NCBI GenBank assembly: GCA_022702545.1
Contig: JAHRBC010000004.1
Span: 5,114,001 to 5,178,000, forward strand
Source: Phycomyces nitens
Lineage: Eukaryota; Mucoromycota; Mucoromycetes; Mucorales; Phycomycetaceae
Direction of reading: 5' to 3'
Length of the DNA stretch: 64,000 bases
Of this stretch, positions 32,119-45,437 are shown in pieces (positions within the stretch are counted from its first letter, which is position 1; each line of letters opens with the position of its first letter). The notes beneath the pieces were generated by a model that worked only from the letters and a program-made list of their open reading frames with translations, searched no databases and had not been told where the DNA came from. A program made the position numbers and the translations under genes.

Positions 32119-35100
32119 ATTTGTACATGTAATCTTCTAGACTTTTTGCTTGGAATATATATACAACTCCACGCTTCTACACCCAGACTTTGGTCGCACC
32201 AAAGTAGGACAATATTTGTATTTGTTGGTACTTGTTGGTACTTGTTAACTGCTGCGGCCATCGACTGATACCAATTGGCCCTTTTCCCCCTCTTATTACC
32301 ATCTGGAGGGTAATTCGTGTCCAATGCCCTCTTTAAAGGACATCTTGTTTGTAAATGTGACATGGGGAGGGTATTGGGTTGGGTATTTCAAAGTGGAGAT
32401 GGACGGCCAAACGCGGGAATTCACAGTTGAGAATGGTCCTGGGGTGCACTGGAAATGTAGATTGAACGTGTTTATGATATGGATAGCCATGTATTTTAAT
32501 TGAAATGGTGGCCTTCCAGACATTCTCTATGATCCCAAAGCAATTTTTGTAGTAACAGTGTCTTGTTGGAGACAATATTTTGAATAGTACATTACAGACT
32601 CAAAAGTGAGTCTTAAAGACTCATATATATATTTATATATGGAGGGGTGTATTCCAAAAACCAAAAATATTGGAAATTGAAACAAATCAAAAGTGTCCCG
32701 AATAAATAATATTAAAAAAAAAACTATGTGACCGACTACTTCTCATCATTTGGCTGCAGAAAGAAAGAAAGAAAGGCAAGACATTTAGAGCTAGAGCAGG
32801 ACTTCTTGGCCGTTGGGTCTGAGAGATGATATGTTGGATATCCTCCTAAATAGAATGGGCAGTAGTTTGAGTTTATTGCACAGGACAAAAAGTTGATCAA
32901 TAGCTTGGAATCAATGGAATCATGCTCAAATAATGGCAATAATAATAATATGGATTATAAGCGATATTAAGACAATAGAGTGATACCATATTCTACTGCT
33001 ATATACGGATAGCAGTAGTTCTCTAAATAACCTAATAGCTTCTCACCATTTGAGCCCAATTAGTAGGGATACTCTATAAACAAAAAATAAAGACAAACAA
33101 CAGTAATATGTTTGAGACAAAAGACTCGACAATGTCTGAGGATGTAGTGGTTATCCGTTCATGGTATAAAAGATTGCTTTAAGCAGAATTCTTCATTGTT
33201 TTACTTTACAACTTGTATTTTACAAACTAGTTTTCCCTTTTCATTTTCTCCATAGAAATATTTAGACACAATGATATTTAGAAAGAGGTGGAGATTAGAG
33301 GGTCATTTATGTTTGCTGCTTAATTTTAGAATCTTTTTTTTTTGAGTGGTCATCTTGACAATAAAAAGCGAAATTTGCTGAACTACTGAATTAATTCATA
33401 CGGCATTGTTAATGGGCAATACAGTATGATTTATACAAGATTAGCATACTCTACTCTATTTAATATATACCTTTTAATCATGTCTTGAAAAATAATAATA
33501 ACAAGCACCAATGCTGAAAACAGCTCCCAAAAATGATGCGTTTCAAGGAATCCAGCCCTTCTTTAAAAGAGACCAGCGCAGAGAAGCATAGATATAGATT
33601 ATCAGTATAATGGTTTGCTTCCAGATGATCCACTTTTGATACTATGTGCAGTAGAAAGAGCAACAGTAAGAGCTTCTTGGACCCAGCTTCTATAGTTATT
33701 ACTGTTTTTTTTTTGGTTTCCTTGGAATTGGCGCAAATGATAAACAATTCTGCACACTAGCAGATATTATTTTGTGCATCTGCCAATCTCTGCTTGTCAT
33801 TTTTGTCAATTCAAAGGAAAGAGAAACCAGTGTATTTATCAAATTTTCATTTGTGTAGTAATGTGTCTGAATCCAAATTTAAGATAGTGCTTGTAATTAA
33901 AAAGGCTTTTTTTGGTAATGTATTATAAAGGAAACATAAATAATCCCCTTTCAAATTCTTAAAGATGTCACCTCTATTATTAAGAATGATAATATATATA
34001 TATTATAAAGGAAATATAGCTCCTTGTAGTTTCTATCTTTACGATTCTATATATTTCACATGCATAAGATTCTGATTGCTCAGATGCCGTGTCTTTTTTG
34101 ATTAATAAAGTGATTGTCCAAGGCAGTTTAGTTCTCAATAAAAAAAATTACATGATATTACTGATTCAGTTTAGAGCAAGAAGAGTCAAATAAACTTAAA
34201 TTCCTGACACTCCCTTGTTCGATTGATGTGTCCACAAATTAGATAGTTATTGCAGTGTTACTACCACTTGGGCTTTGTCTTCCGGATGATCTTGCGAAAT
34301 TCCAGAAGAATTCGAAATCCTACAGTTTGTTGGAATACTAAAGCAGGTAGTATGCTTCAAGGTCAAATATTTCTCAAAGAGCGTGGGTGAAAACTGAGGA
34401 GGCTATTTAAATAGAGGTAAAGTCTAGACACAACTGATCCACATGACACTGATCTCATAACCACTATTTATACGATAAAGCACGGAGGTGTGCTTCATTA
34501 ACTCTCTTTTCTAAACATAAGCTCAAGCAAGAAATAAACATGAGCGCCAACCCATGTTTGTCACCATCTATAAGGCCAATACTTATGGTAAGTTGTTGCA
34601 AAAATCAAAGAAAGAACTGTTGCCAGTCTGTTCAAGCTACATAAAACTCTTGTCAGCAAGATTTATACGATATGGATTGGTTTAGAGTCTTTACTGATTT
34701 AAAGCATATTCTCACTAGACTTTGTCTAACAAGGTCTGCTCCAAAACAAGAAAAAGACAGCTCATGGAGAACCGTTGATATGTATATTGTGGTGCGTAAA
34801 GAAGTATTGACAACCAAAATATATCACAATGATTGACACGTAATATTGGGACTTCCTTCACTGCGTCGATTTACTAGCGCATATTTACAGGGGTCACCAT
34901 TATACACCACTATCCAGCTGTATAATATATAAAGCAGTGCGGCCCGCAACCCACAAGAAATACCAAGAGATATCTGTCCAGGTTCACAATCATCGGCCCA
35001 AACAAGGCATATATAAAACATAAGCTCACTGGACATTGCTGTTCAACCATGGTGCTCTAAATAAGGAGCCTATTGTTCACATTGGCATTGGTTAAAAAGA

Positions 35101-35316
35101 CAAAACTGTAGTAGCAAATAAAGACCAACACCGGATTCACCAGATATCTATCTTTATTAATATAAAGATGACAACATTATATCTGGTTTTTTTTTTAAAA
35201 AAAATATCAATTCTTCCCTTTTCCTCAAACACAAGCCATTATTATCTGCGGCTACAAAAAAACCTTTTATCAAAGGGTCCTCTGCTATAGGTGGTGCGTG
35301 TGTGTGTGAGTCTTTT
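32119..35316. other. 3.2-kb region without a recognised gene
   Basis: AT-rich DNA. Short ORFs on both strands (for example minus 32333-32575 and minus 34824-35036) have no recognisable motif, and their codon content looks random. Poly-A/T runs occur near 33327, 33705 and 35190. A small hairpin of TACTGCTAT/ATAGCAGTA lies near 32995-33017. Nothing further is supported. Confidence 0.55.
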
Positions 35317-37400
35317 TTAAAAAATAAAAGTCAAGGCCAAAGCAAATCGCAGTGTGTTTATATGCTGGGCTGAATAGTGATGATTTTGAACCAAAAAGTC
35401 AACCATATTTGTTGTGTTGTATTCAGTGAGGACTAGTGCTTGGTATAGACATCTCGCTGTATTGTCTGTTAGACCAATGGTGTTCCTCTTGTTGTTGATA
35501 ATAAGCATGCGGCTAATGACCACTTGCTATTTAACACCATGATTATCGGCTGGTCTAAACGTCGTTGTCGCAGTATCATTGAGAACCAATATTGGCTCGG
35601 CCACCATGATGTGATTAAAACTGCTTTTTGTATCCTTTGTTTCTTTAATGTCTAAAGTACTCGAGGTATAAATTTCCAAGGTGGACTCAAGTACATCTAA
35701 TTCTTTCAAGTTTGTTGAAATACATCGATGGCTGCTGCTGTTGGGTTGGGTCGCAGACTCCAATATATTGGTAATTGGTGGTTGTATCGTGGTGCAAACG
35801 CATCTATTTAAAGTGATTCCAATTTGTGGTTGATGTGTTTGAACATCTTTATTAGTATAATATTTTCTTCTTCCTGCTCAACCGGTCTGCTTATACATTC
35901 TCTATACCTGATATGTGTTATAAACACTTGAAGGATTGGTGAGCTCGTTCCTCTGACATTTTTTGTGTATTTTAATGCAGCTATATTGCCTAAGAATATC
36001 TTTATCTTTGATCCTTTGCATTTTTGTGCATGGAGTTGAATTGAAAACAAGATGTTCATTATTTCACTTGCGTTGATTGATCTCTGAAGCTCTTGGTATG
36101 TCCAAAATTCTGTTGTTGATATCATTGGGGCACTTGATATCCAATCCGGAATTTGAGGCATCGACATGGATAATTACGCTTGGTGAGATTGGTTGTGATT
36201 TTTGTATGGTAAGGCCGTTCTTTTGGGTACTAAACTCTATCCACAATCGCAATTACTTTTTAGCTCAGTACTGTCAGTTGTAGTTTGGATTTCCGGTTGT
36301 GCCTATGTATGTAAAGTATTCTTGCCAGATCCCTCGGAAGGTGTCTAATGTGTAAAAGGGCTTTTCCTATGGCAGGCATTACGGAGATCATTTTCTCCAA
36401 TAGGCTCACAAACCAACGACATGTTCTTGGAATTGATAATAGGGCTTGATATAATTTTTGTACGAGTCTTTCTTATCTTGCTGTCCGGAACCATGATCTT
36501 TGTGTTAAAATTAAAGCCTAAAAGATCTAGTGTCTTTGGTAGAGTGTTTGGACACTTTATTTTTCTTGGTTGTTGCTCTCCTTTGTCTGCTTGAAAGTGT
36601 TGTAGGTCTAAAAAAAAAGTCATTGCCTTTGTTGTTCAATGGGTTGTAGCTTGGGACAAAAAGTCGGCCTCATCGTCCAAGAAAGAAATTGATTTATGTC
36701 CCTGTTGTCGATTTCCTTGCTGTAGTGTGAAATGACCTCTTTGAATGTCATGTTGTTGGTTGTGGTAGCGGCTCTGATGACGAACTGTTGGTATTTAGCT
36801 TTATTGTAGGTGTGTATAAAGTCTTTGTCAAATGCAGGTTTCCTTGTGCGTAATTAATCTTGTTGACCCACATGTTGAATAGATTGTGGTACTTCAAGGG
36901 CTTCGAGGTATAAGTCCATATCTTATTAAGTTTTCGTCGTTGCCAATGTAAAGACAGCAAGTCGTTTGGTATCGTCAATAGCCTCCTCCAAAAGTCAGTT
37001 GGCATGATCGTTTTGCATTTTACCTTGGCTGGTTTGTAGGTAATTGAGTTCATAGAGGGCTGTGGCTGCTCTGGCCACTGTCCATGTCGTGTTGAATGCT
37101 TTGTACACTATATCGAGGACCTGAAGTATGTCCACCTGGTACTGTCTGTACTTTGAAACGAATGATTTGTTGATTGACTCTTATTGAGTATTTTTTCTTA
37201 TACTTTGTGAGAATCTCAATTAATATGTAGGGGCGATAACCCTCCCAAAACTTCTGTGATATCAAGAGGTAGTTCGGTTTCCTCCGACGTTCGTTGCTTG
37301 TTTGCGTTACTATCTTGCTCCAATTGTTGAAACAGTTTAAATAGTTTAGTTTGAGAACATAGTTTTCTCTCGTCGGTGAAAAAGTCCATTGGTGTCATTA
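35317..37400 (-). mobile_element. Decayed DIRS-like retrotransposon
   Basis: Reading the minus strand from 37400 down, fragments occur in DIRS order. First comes a gag-like segment (MTPMDFFTDERKLCS, MWVNKINYAQGNLHL). Next is an RT/RNase H segment: LDLLGFNFNTKIMVPDSKI, then SINASEIMNILFSIQLHA and IFLGNIAALKYTKNVRGT. Last is a tyrosine-recombinase N-terminal segment (TTNMVDFLVQNHHYSAQ, HINTLRFALAL). Many stops and frame changes break it. DIRS elements encode RT, RNase H and a tyrosine recombinase instead of a DDE integrase and are common in zygomycetes. No split direct repeats were recognised. The catalytic part of the recombinase is missing. Confidence 0.7.
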
Positions 37401-38187
37401 GTGGTCAGTCATGTAGGTTATCCACAATGTGCGCAGCTTAGAAAGATATAAAGTAGTATATATAGCAAATTTATTGATTACATACGAAAATAAAGCGTGA
37501 ATCATAGAGCATGAATCACACTGGAGACTGGAACGGAACAAACAGGGATTGGTTTGGATACGACAAGCAATTATAGAAACTATGAAATTTCATAGAATGA
37601 TGGAGATTCTCCATGATTTTAAATGAATTCAATTCTAAACTTTCACAAGAGCCTAAATAGGAAATAATGTTATCAATTTAAAAGCCCGTTTAATCACAGA
37701 CATGTAAAAAATTGTAATCTTTTATTTTTTTACAAGATGTCACCTCGTATACCAAATTATGTCTGCCGGCTCTGATTTTACAGCTACTCATTCCAGGGAC
37801 ACTGATTGAACCATGCCTTGAGGCTCTTTTGAAAATAAAATATCAGTCAACATGTAAAGAGGTTCAAGAGTAAATAAAATAAAATAAAATAAAGACTCTT
37901 GATCAAATTATATATTGAATGCTACGAATAGCCCCAAACAATAAAAAAAAACATAAAAGCAGAGTAATTTACAATAAAAACGCGTTTATTTCAGTAAGAA
38001 ACAAATGGGTCTGTATAACAAAGAAAGCTTGTGAGAGCCTCTTTTTCTTTTCTAGGTGGTTCAACTGAATTTTATTCTATAAAACTAAAGCGCAATAGAC
38101 TTGAAGGTTGGTTTGGATTTAACCAGCCTTGTGGCTACATTAAGAAACACGTTAGCAACAACCCCTTTTAAATTAGATTATTTATAC
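37401..38187. other. Intergenic with a diverged copy of the 86-bp repeat core
   Basis: Around 37670-37705 the sequence resembles the repeat at 1-86 (GTTTAATCACAGAC followed by T/A-rich tract). An (AAAAT)n-like tract lies at about 37873-37896. The right end is the COX8 3' flank. No exon seen. Confidence 0.5.
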
Positions 38188-38540
38188 TTACAATTGCCAG
38201 GCAGCAGCTATATAACATAAACAAATCGTACAATGTCAAAGTTAGTAATAGTTCGTACAAAATAAGTCTTGCCATATAATTCAATCTTTCTGTTACACAT
38301 ACCGATGAAGGGAGCACCGAAACCGAGACCAAGGTAAAGGGTCATCTTGACAGCAAGAGCAGCTCTGTTCTTGGTATCGAAAGGAATGTTCTGGAATTGC
38401 ATGTGTTATTACGATCCAACAAAGAGCATGGTTCTTACCTGACCGTTGCTGTTGGAGAAGTGGTACAAGTCAGAGCGCATGACCTGGCGAGAGGCGACAC
38501 GGGAACGGAGGGCAGAGCGGGCAAAGACGTTGGCGACCAT
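38188..38540 (-). CDS. COX8: Cytochrome c oxidase subunit VIII / COX7C family
   Basis: Three exons, 38540-38439, 38390-38303 and 38207-38188, give 69 aa. The N-terminus is an Arg/Ser-rich mitochondrial presequence (MVANVFARSALRSRVASRQV). The mature part has the family core NIPFDTKNRAALAVKM and one membrane span (TLYLGLGFGAPFIAAAW). The last exon encodes only the final six residues and the stop. COX7C/Cox8 is a small nuclear-encoded subunit of complex IV in the inner membrane. Its size explains why simple ORF calling sees only a fragment. Confidence 0.9.
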
Positions 38541-39860
38541 GGTGATAAAGAGTAGGGTGGAAGAAGTACTTGAAAGCTCACAACAAAAAAAAAATAGTGT
38601 ACCGGGGTTTCGAGAGAGCGCTATTTACACCTCATAAAAGTACTTTTTTTTTGATGACATCAGTTCGTTTTTACATTTATAAACCCAAGTCTTTTAATTT
38701 GTTCAATACTGATTTTTACGCCTGTCAATACCAAAACTCTGAGCATAATTTAAATCCATGGCAACCTGATATTATCATATACTGAAAAACACGATTATTG
38801 GATTGTAAAAAAGTCTTGTAAAGCTTGTGTATTTTTTTAGATAGATCCATCATGTGTAACATTTGGTTAAACTGTGAGCAGGAAGCAGAATATAAACTAA
38901 TGACTTAGAATAAGTCATATTCGTACAACTGTCTAGTGTCAATCAAGTAAATTCCACAAGATGTCAGATAGTAGCCGCAGTAAAGATATATTGGGCAGGA
39001 AGAACTGCGTGGATCCGATTAATAAAGGGGAATCCCAGTTGGACAGGGATTATGATGGATAAAGTTTAGAAAGTAACTTATTTGGTACCGAATGTGCAAC
39101 CAAATGTCAATGAGAAAGTCAAGATTAAACAAAGAGCTTTTCTCTAGTTGACACTAATGTCAAGGCGGATAAAACACGGGAATAATACCAATTCTACCAA
39201 TTCTACCAATGAAAACATTACTGTGAGGGTAAAATGCAGCTGGGACATATGCATTTTATTGACAATTGAATAAGCTGGGAGATATTTATCAGCACTGAGG
39301 CTAGTCGGGCATCAACTTTACTGGGAAAAAAGTAGAAAAGTGCTGATAAACAGGTTGGACCCCCCAACTTATTGTATGAATGTTTCCAGACCAAGGAAGG
39401 AACACCGGGACTTGGTTTAACCAGGACAACTGAAAAAACAAACGCCATGTAAAGCATCTCGGTAAGCTGTCGTACCAAACTGTTCGAGTGAATTGTTTCA
39501 CAAAGGAAAAGAAAACCAGTTGATCCTATGCAAAAATCAATCTAAACCATCATGTCCTTGAGGTCCTTTAGATCGTTTGGGAATTGGGGTTACTAGGCAA
39601 CAGACAGACAGACATGCACTAGAATATAATAGGCAAAGAAAAAGAGAAGCCTTGGAGTTATAGCAGATGAAGTGACTGATGTCAAATCCTAAACAGAACA
39701 TAAAGATTGATGATCGACAAATGAGATGGCGAGATCTATGATGGTTACCATAAAAGGAATAAACATCTCCGAAGTCAAGGCAGGCCGTACTTAAGGTCAT
39801 TTTCTCACCCTAGTTCTCTCATTCTCCTTTACTCTTGACTTTATTATTAACAAGAATACA
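38541..39860. promoter_or_regulatory. Divergent region COX8 / LYS9, 1.3 kb
   Basis: Start codons face outward. A tandem CCAATTCTA-like repeat (three units) is seen near 39187-39208, and TTTATTAT-type sequence lies just before LYS9. No coding exon recognised. Confidence 0.5.
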
Positions 39861-41496
39861 ATGGTTGACAAGTAAGGCACATTACTTGTTAAAACATAGT
39901 GTAGCTAACCAGTCTACCATATGAAAACAGGAAGATTTTGTTGCTTGGATCGGGCTTTGTTGCTGCTCCCTGCGTTGAGTACATCCTGCGCAAGCCAGAG
40001 AACAAGCTGACTATTGGTAAGGAGATTTAAAGGTGTTGGTTCATGTACGGATTGTTTAATTTGACGCGTCGATATTCCAACCATAGCCAGCAGAAGAATT
40101 GAGAATGCCAAGGAGTTGGCTGGTCAGTACAAGAACACCACTGCTGTCTCTTGCGATATCAACAATGACAAGGCTATTGATGAGATTGTTGCCCAGCACG
40201 ATGTTATCATTAGGTAAAGAAGCCAAAATAGAGACTTTATCTAAACACAAGTATCTAGTTTGATTCCCTATATCTACCACGCCAAGGTTATTGCTGCTGC
40301 AGTCAAGCACAAGAAGCATGTTGTCACAACCTCCTATGTCTCCCCCGCCATGATGGAGTATGACCAGGCGTAAGTTTAGTAGCTGGCTTGCCTTCAAGTA
40401 GTTGACAACAATCGTTCAATAGTGCCAAGGATGCTGGTATCACTGTCATGAACGAGATTGGTCTTGATCCCGGAATTGATCACTTGTATGCTGTCCGCAC
40501 CATCGACACTGTCCACAAGGAGGGTGGCAAGGTAAGCCATGGATCCCAAAAGCCTTGATTCTGCGTATTAAGCCAAAGTTACTTTAGCTCAACGAGTTCA
40601 TCTCATTCTGCGGTGGCCTTCCTGCTCCCGAAGACTCCAACAACCCCTTTGGCTACAAGTTCTCTTGGTCTGCTCGCGGTGTCTTGTTGGCTTTGAAGAA
40701 CACTGCCAAGTACCTCGAGAACGGAAAGGTTGTCGAGGTCAGTGGCACTGCCCTTATGGACTCTGCCAAGGTTCTCAACACTGGCTACCCTGGTTTCGCC
40801 TTTGTTGGTTACGGTAACCGTGATTCTACCGTCTATGACAAGCGTTACAACATTCCCGAGGCCACTACCATTATCCGTGGTACTATCCGTTACGATGGCT
40901 TCCCTCAATTTGTCAAGGCTCTCGTTGTCCTTGGTTTCTTGAGCGAAGATGAGCAGCCCCATCTTTCTGCTGCCTCTAGCGATATCGCATGGAATCAGGT
41001 CATTGGCAAGGTTGTTGGCTCTTCAGACTTGTCTGAGAACGCCCTCAAGGCTGCCATTATTGCCAAGTGTGATCTCGAGAACAACCCCCGCAAGGACCAT
41101 ATTCTCGATGGAATGAAGTGGGTCGGCTTCTTCTCTGACAACAAGGTCCACCGTCGTGGTAACTTGTTGGACACTTTCTGTGCTACACTCGAGGAGAAGA
41201 TGCAGTACGAGGAGGGAGAGCGTGACTTGGTTTTCTTGCAGCACCGCTTTGAAATTGAGCTCAAGGATGGCTCCAAGCAGACACGCACCTCTACTCTGGT
41301 TGAGTTTGGTGTTCCTGGTGGTTTCAGTGCTATGGCCAAGACTGTAGGTGTTCCATGTGGTATTGCTGTCCAATTGATCTTGGACGGCAAGATCACCAAG
41401 ACTGGTGTACTTGCCCCCATGTCTGCCGAGATCAATGACCCCATTATTGAGCTCTTGGAGAAGGAGGGTATGGGCATGGTTGAGGCCATTCTCTAA
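39861..41496 (+). CDS. LYS9: Saccharopine dehydrogenase (NADP+, L-glutamate-forming)
   Basis: Six exons, 39861-39871, 39931-40016, 40087-40213, 40259-40369, 40423-40531 and 40588-41496, give 450 aa, the normal fungal length. The first exon is only 11 nt. The Rossmann motif KILLLGSGFVAAPCVEYI begins at residue 4. Further family blocks are SLIPYIYHAKVIAAAVKHKK, TSYVSPAMMEYD, NEIGLDPGIDHLYAVRTID, FCGGLPAPEDSNNPFGYKFS and DTFCATLEEKMQYEEGERD. It makes saccharopine from aminoadipate semialdehyde and glutamate, the penultimate step of fungal lysine synthesis. The enzyme is cytosolic. Confidence 0.97.
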
Positions 41497-41818
41497 ACTG
41501 TATATATATATAAAATAAAATGAAATTAAAATTAAAATTAAAATTAATTGTTCTGTAAAACAAGAGAGACTTCTTCTGATACGGCCAAATACTTATCCAC
41601 AGTAAGACAGAAACCCACAAGCAGAATGCCAATGTATGCCACACAGTGTCGATGACGTAGCCTTGATATCTTTTTGAGTGTAATTTTGCCTGCCCCTGCC
41701 AGAATTCGACGAATAATTTTATGACATAACAATTTTTTTTAAAGTTCCTTCTACCCATATTCACCCTTTTTATCCCGATTTTTTTTTGTTTACCTTTTTC
41801 TTCCCCTTTTTAACAAAG
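41497..41818. other. LYS9-IDH2 interval
   Basis: 322 bp: the LYS9 3' flank with tandem AAAATTAA-type repeats (41518-41547), then a long pyrimidine-rich stretch (41745-41815) just before the IDH2 start, typical of a fungal core promoter. Confidence 0.55.
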
Positions 41819-43439
<1,621 letters not shown>

Positions 43440-43684
43440 ATATCCCGAGCTCTCCCTACCTCTCCCAGAGTCCTTGTCTCTTTAAAAGAAGACTAAAACA
43501 TTGTTTTCATCATGTCCATATAGAAGCTACTTCATCAATAATAAAACGGCAGGAATGCAGCCCTCTGTACTCCTGTAAAATCAATGCCCAACTCTTTAAT
43601 TTTATTATGTTTAGTATTGTTAGTATTATTAATGTTGTCTTTTTTTTTAAAAAATATATGCATATATATATATATAAAACTATG

Positions 43685-44474
43685 TCAGAGACCAGACTTC
43701 TTGACCTTCTTGACCTTCTTGCCACCCTTCTTTTGAAAATCGCGCCAGCTATTCACGCGCGTGTCACGCGAGGCCTCCCATTGTTTAGCCTCCTCTGCTT
43801 TTCGCTTCCTATCGATCACTGCCTCTTCGGCCTTTCGTGCCACCACACCTAGCACAACTTAAGCACGCAAAAGCAAAACCATCTTTCTAATTACCTTCAG
43901 CTTCCAACTCCTTCTTTAGCATCCTCCGGCGACGAAGCTCCATTTCAATCAGAATCTCCTTGACCTTTTCACGCACTGCAGTCTGTCCATCGCGTGTCTG
44001 CAGGAATGGATAATTTTGATCATCTACCACCGTAGCTGACTCTACAGTAACCTTATTTCGGCCATCTTCTTCCTTTTCTTCAGTGTTGACCTGCGTCTTG
44101 ACCTTGTGTCCATTTGCTCTCAATGCCTCAACCTTGGCTTCCTCAATAACCGTCAACAAAAACTTCATCCGGGTTTCGTCATTCAATTCAGACTCGGCCT
44201 TCTTCAGCATTCCGAATGCCTCTTCTGCACGCTCATGCTTCACCTTGTCTGGATGGATCATCAAACTCTTTTTGCGGTATGCTGCCTTGATGGCCTTGAT
44301 CTCAGGGCGAAGGTAAGGCAATTCAAGAATAGCAAAAGGGTCCAGTTTAAAGCATTGAAGAACACGTTCAATCTCGAGCTGTTTTTCTGCCTGCGAAAAG
44401 TATCGATCAAGATCGAGATCTGTCTCGAGGGCAGGTGTCTTGGGCTTGGCGTTTGCTGGAGTGGGATCTGTCAT
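43685..44474 (-). CDS. J-domain spliceosome-associated protein, DNAJC8/Spf31 type
   Basis: Two exons, 44474-43895 and 43848-43685, give 247 aa. After an acidic N-terminus the DNAJC8 block appears: FKLDPFAILELPYLRPE, IKAIKAAYRKKSLMIHPDK with the essential HPD, then ERAEEAFGMLKKAESELND. The C-terminal half is highly charged, helical and ends in a Lys-rich stretch (QKKGGKKVKKVKK). Human DNAJC8 and fission yeast Spf31 associate with splicing complexes. The start at 44474 (MTDPTPANAKP) is preferred over an upstream in-frame Met at 44588, which would add a Cys-rich non-conserved leader. It is convergent with IDH2, 245 bp apart. Confidence 0.9.
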
Positions 44475-45437
44475 GTCTGAATGCTGAAAAACAAAGAGTC
44501 CACAGACAGGAAAGCAAGAGGATGGATGGGTAGAAAGAAGGAGGCAACGCACTTTTGCGTGACTGCGTAAAGCGTGATTATTTCCCAAGCTGGAAAATGG
44601 AACAAGGTGGAATTATCAGCTAGGCTTCCTTGAAGCTCTCTTGAAAACATGGGTATGTATAGAGTAAAGGGTGTAAAGAGCATGTATTTTGGTATTGGAC
44701 CGAGAAATATCTTATAGGACATGGCAATTAAAGGTTTTCTCGGACAAGATAGAGATACAAACTGTATTGGTGGACAATAGTGTATCTCTCTAGACATGAT
44801 TTTCTAGTAGAAGAGTCTCGGAATGGCTTTAGAGAGCCAAACAGGACCAAGAATTATTTTCCTGTGTTTAATAGATAAAAGATAGACTGGAATTGCTGCC
44901 CTGGGCTTTTGGGGCTGCCCTGGGATTTTGCTGTACACGCAACTGGTAAACTGCGGAAAAGATTCGTCTATCCAGCCCACTGAAAAAAAAAGCATAATAA
45001 ATTATGGCTCCAACGCATTTAATTTTACGGTTATGCCATCAAACATTGACTGGAGCAAAAGATTGTACTGGACTGGCATTGTGTTTCCAGTGAGCTAACG
45101 AGTGCTTTTATGACATCTTGCACACCTAGAAATCTTGACTTATATGATTTGTTCGGTCTACAGGCATTGTTCTCTTGCAAAGAAGAAAAAAGAAAAAGAA
45201 AAAAGAAACTCTAACCAAGACACTGTATAGATAGGTTTGCTAATCGGGATTTAAATAACATACAATTCAATCGCCGATGATTGCCAGATGAATCCACCTC
45301 TTGCCACAAGTGGCTTGCAGATCCTACTCCGCAGCTGCCGACGGGGCCCCTTTCAACTTTTTCAAATCACGTGAGCCGGATTTGCAGTATTTTCAGTTTC
45401 TGAGTATTCAATTGCCATCCATTGCTTTCCTGTCAAC
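44475..45437. promoter_or_regulatory. Divergent region DNAJC8 / PRP40 with CACGTG
   Basis: 963 bp between outward starts. A TCACGTGA palindrome at 45367-45374 lies about 65 bp before the PRP40 start, next to a short GC-rich patch (GACGGGGCCCC) that contrasts with the AT-rich surroundings. No exon seen. Confidence 0.55.

Noticed and set aside
34824..35036. Small minus-strand membrane protein ORF
   Set aside because: No homology, no splice context and random-looking codon use in an AT-rich gene-free region.
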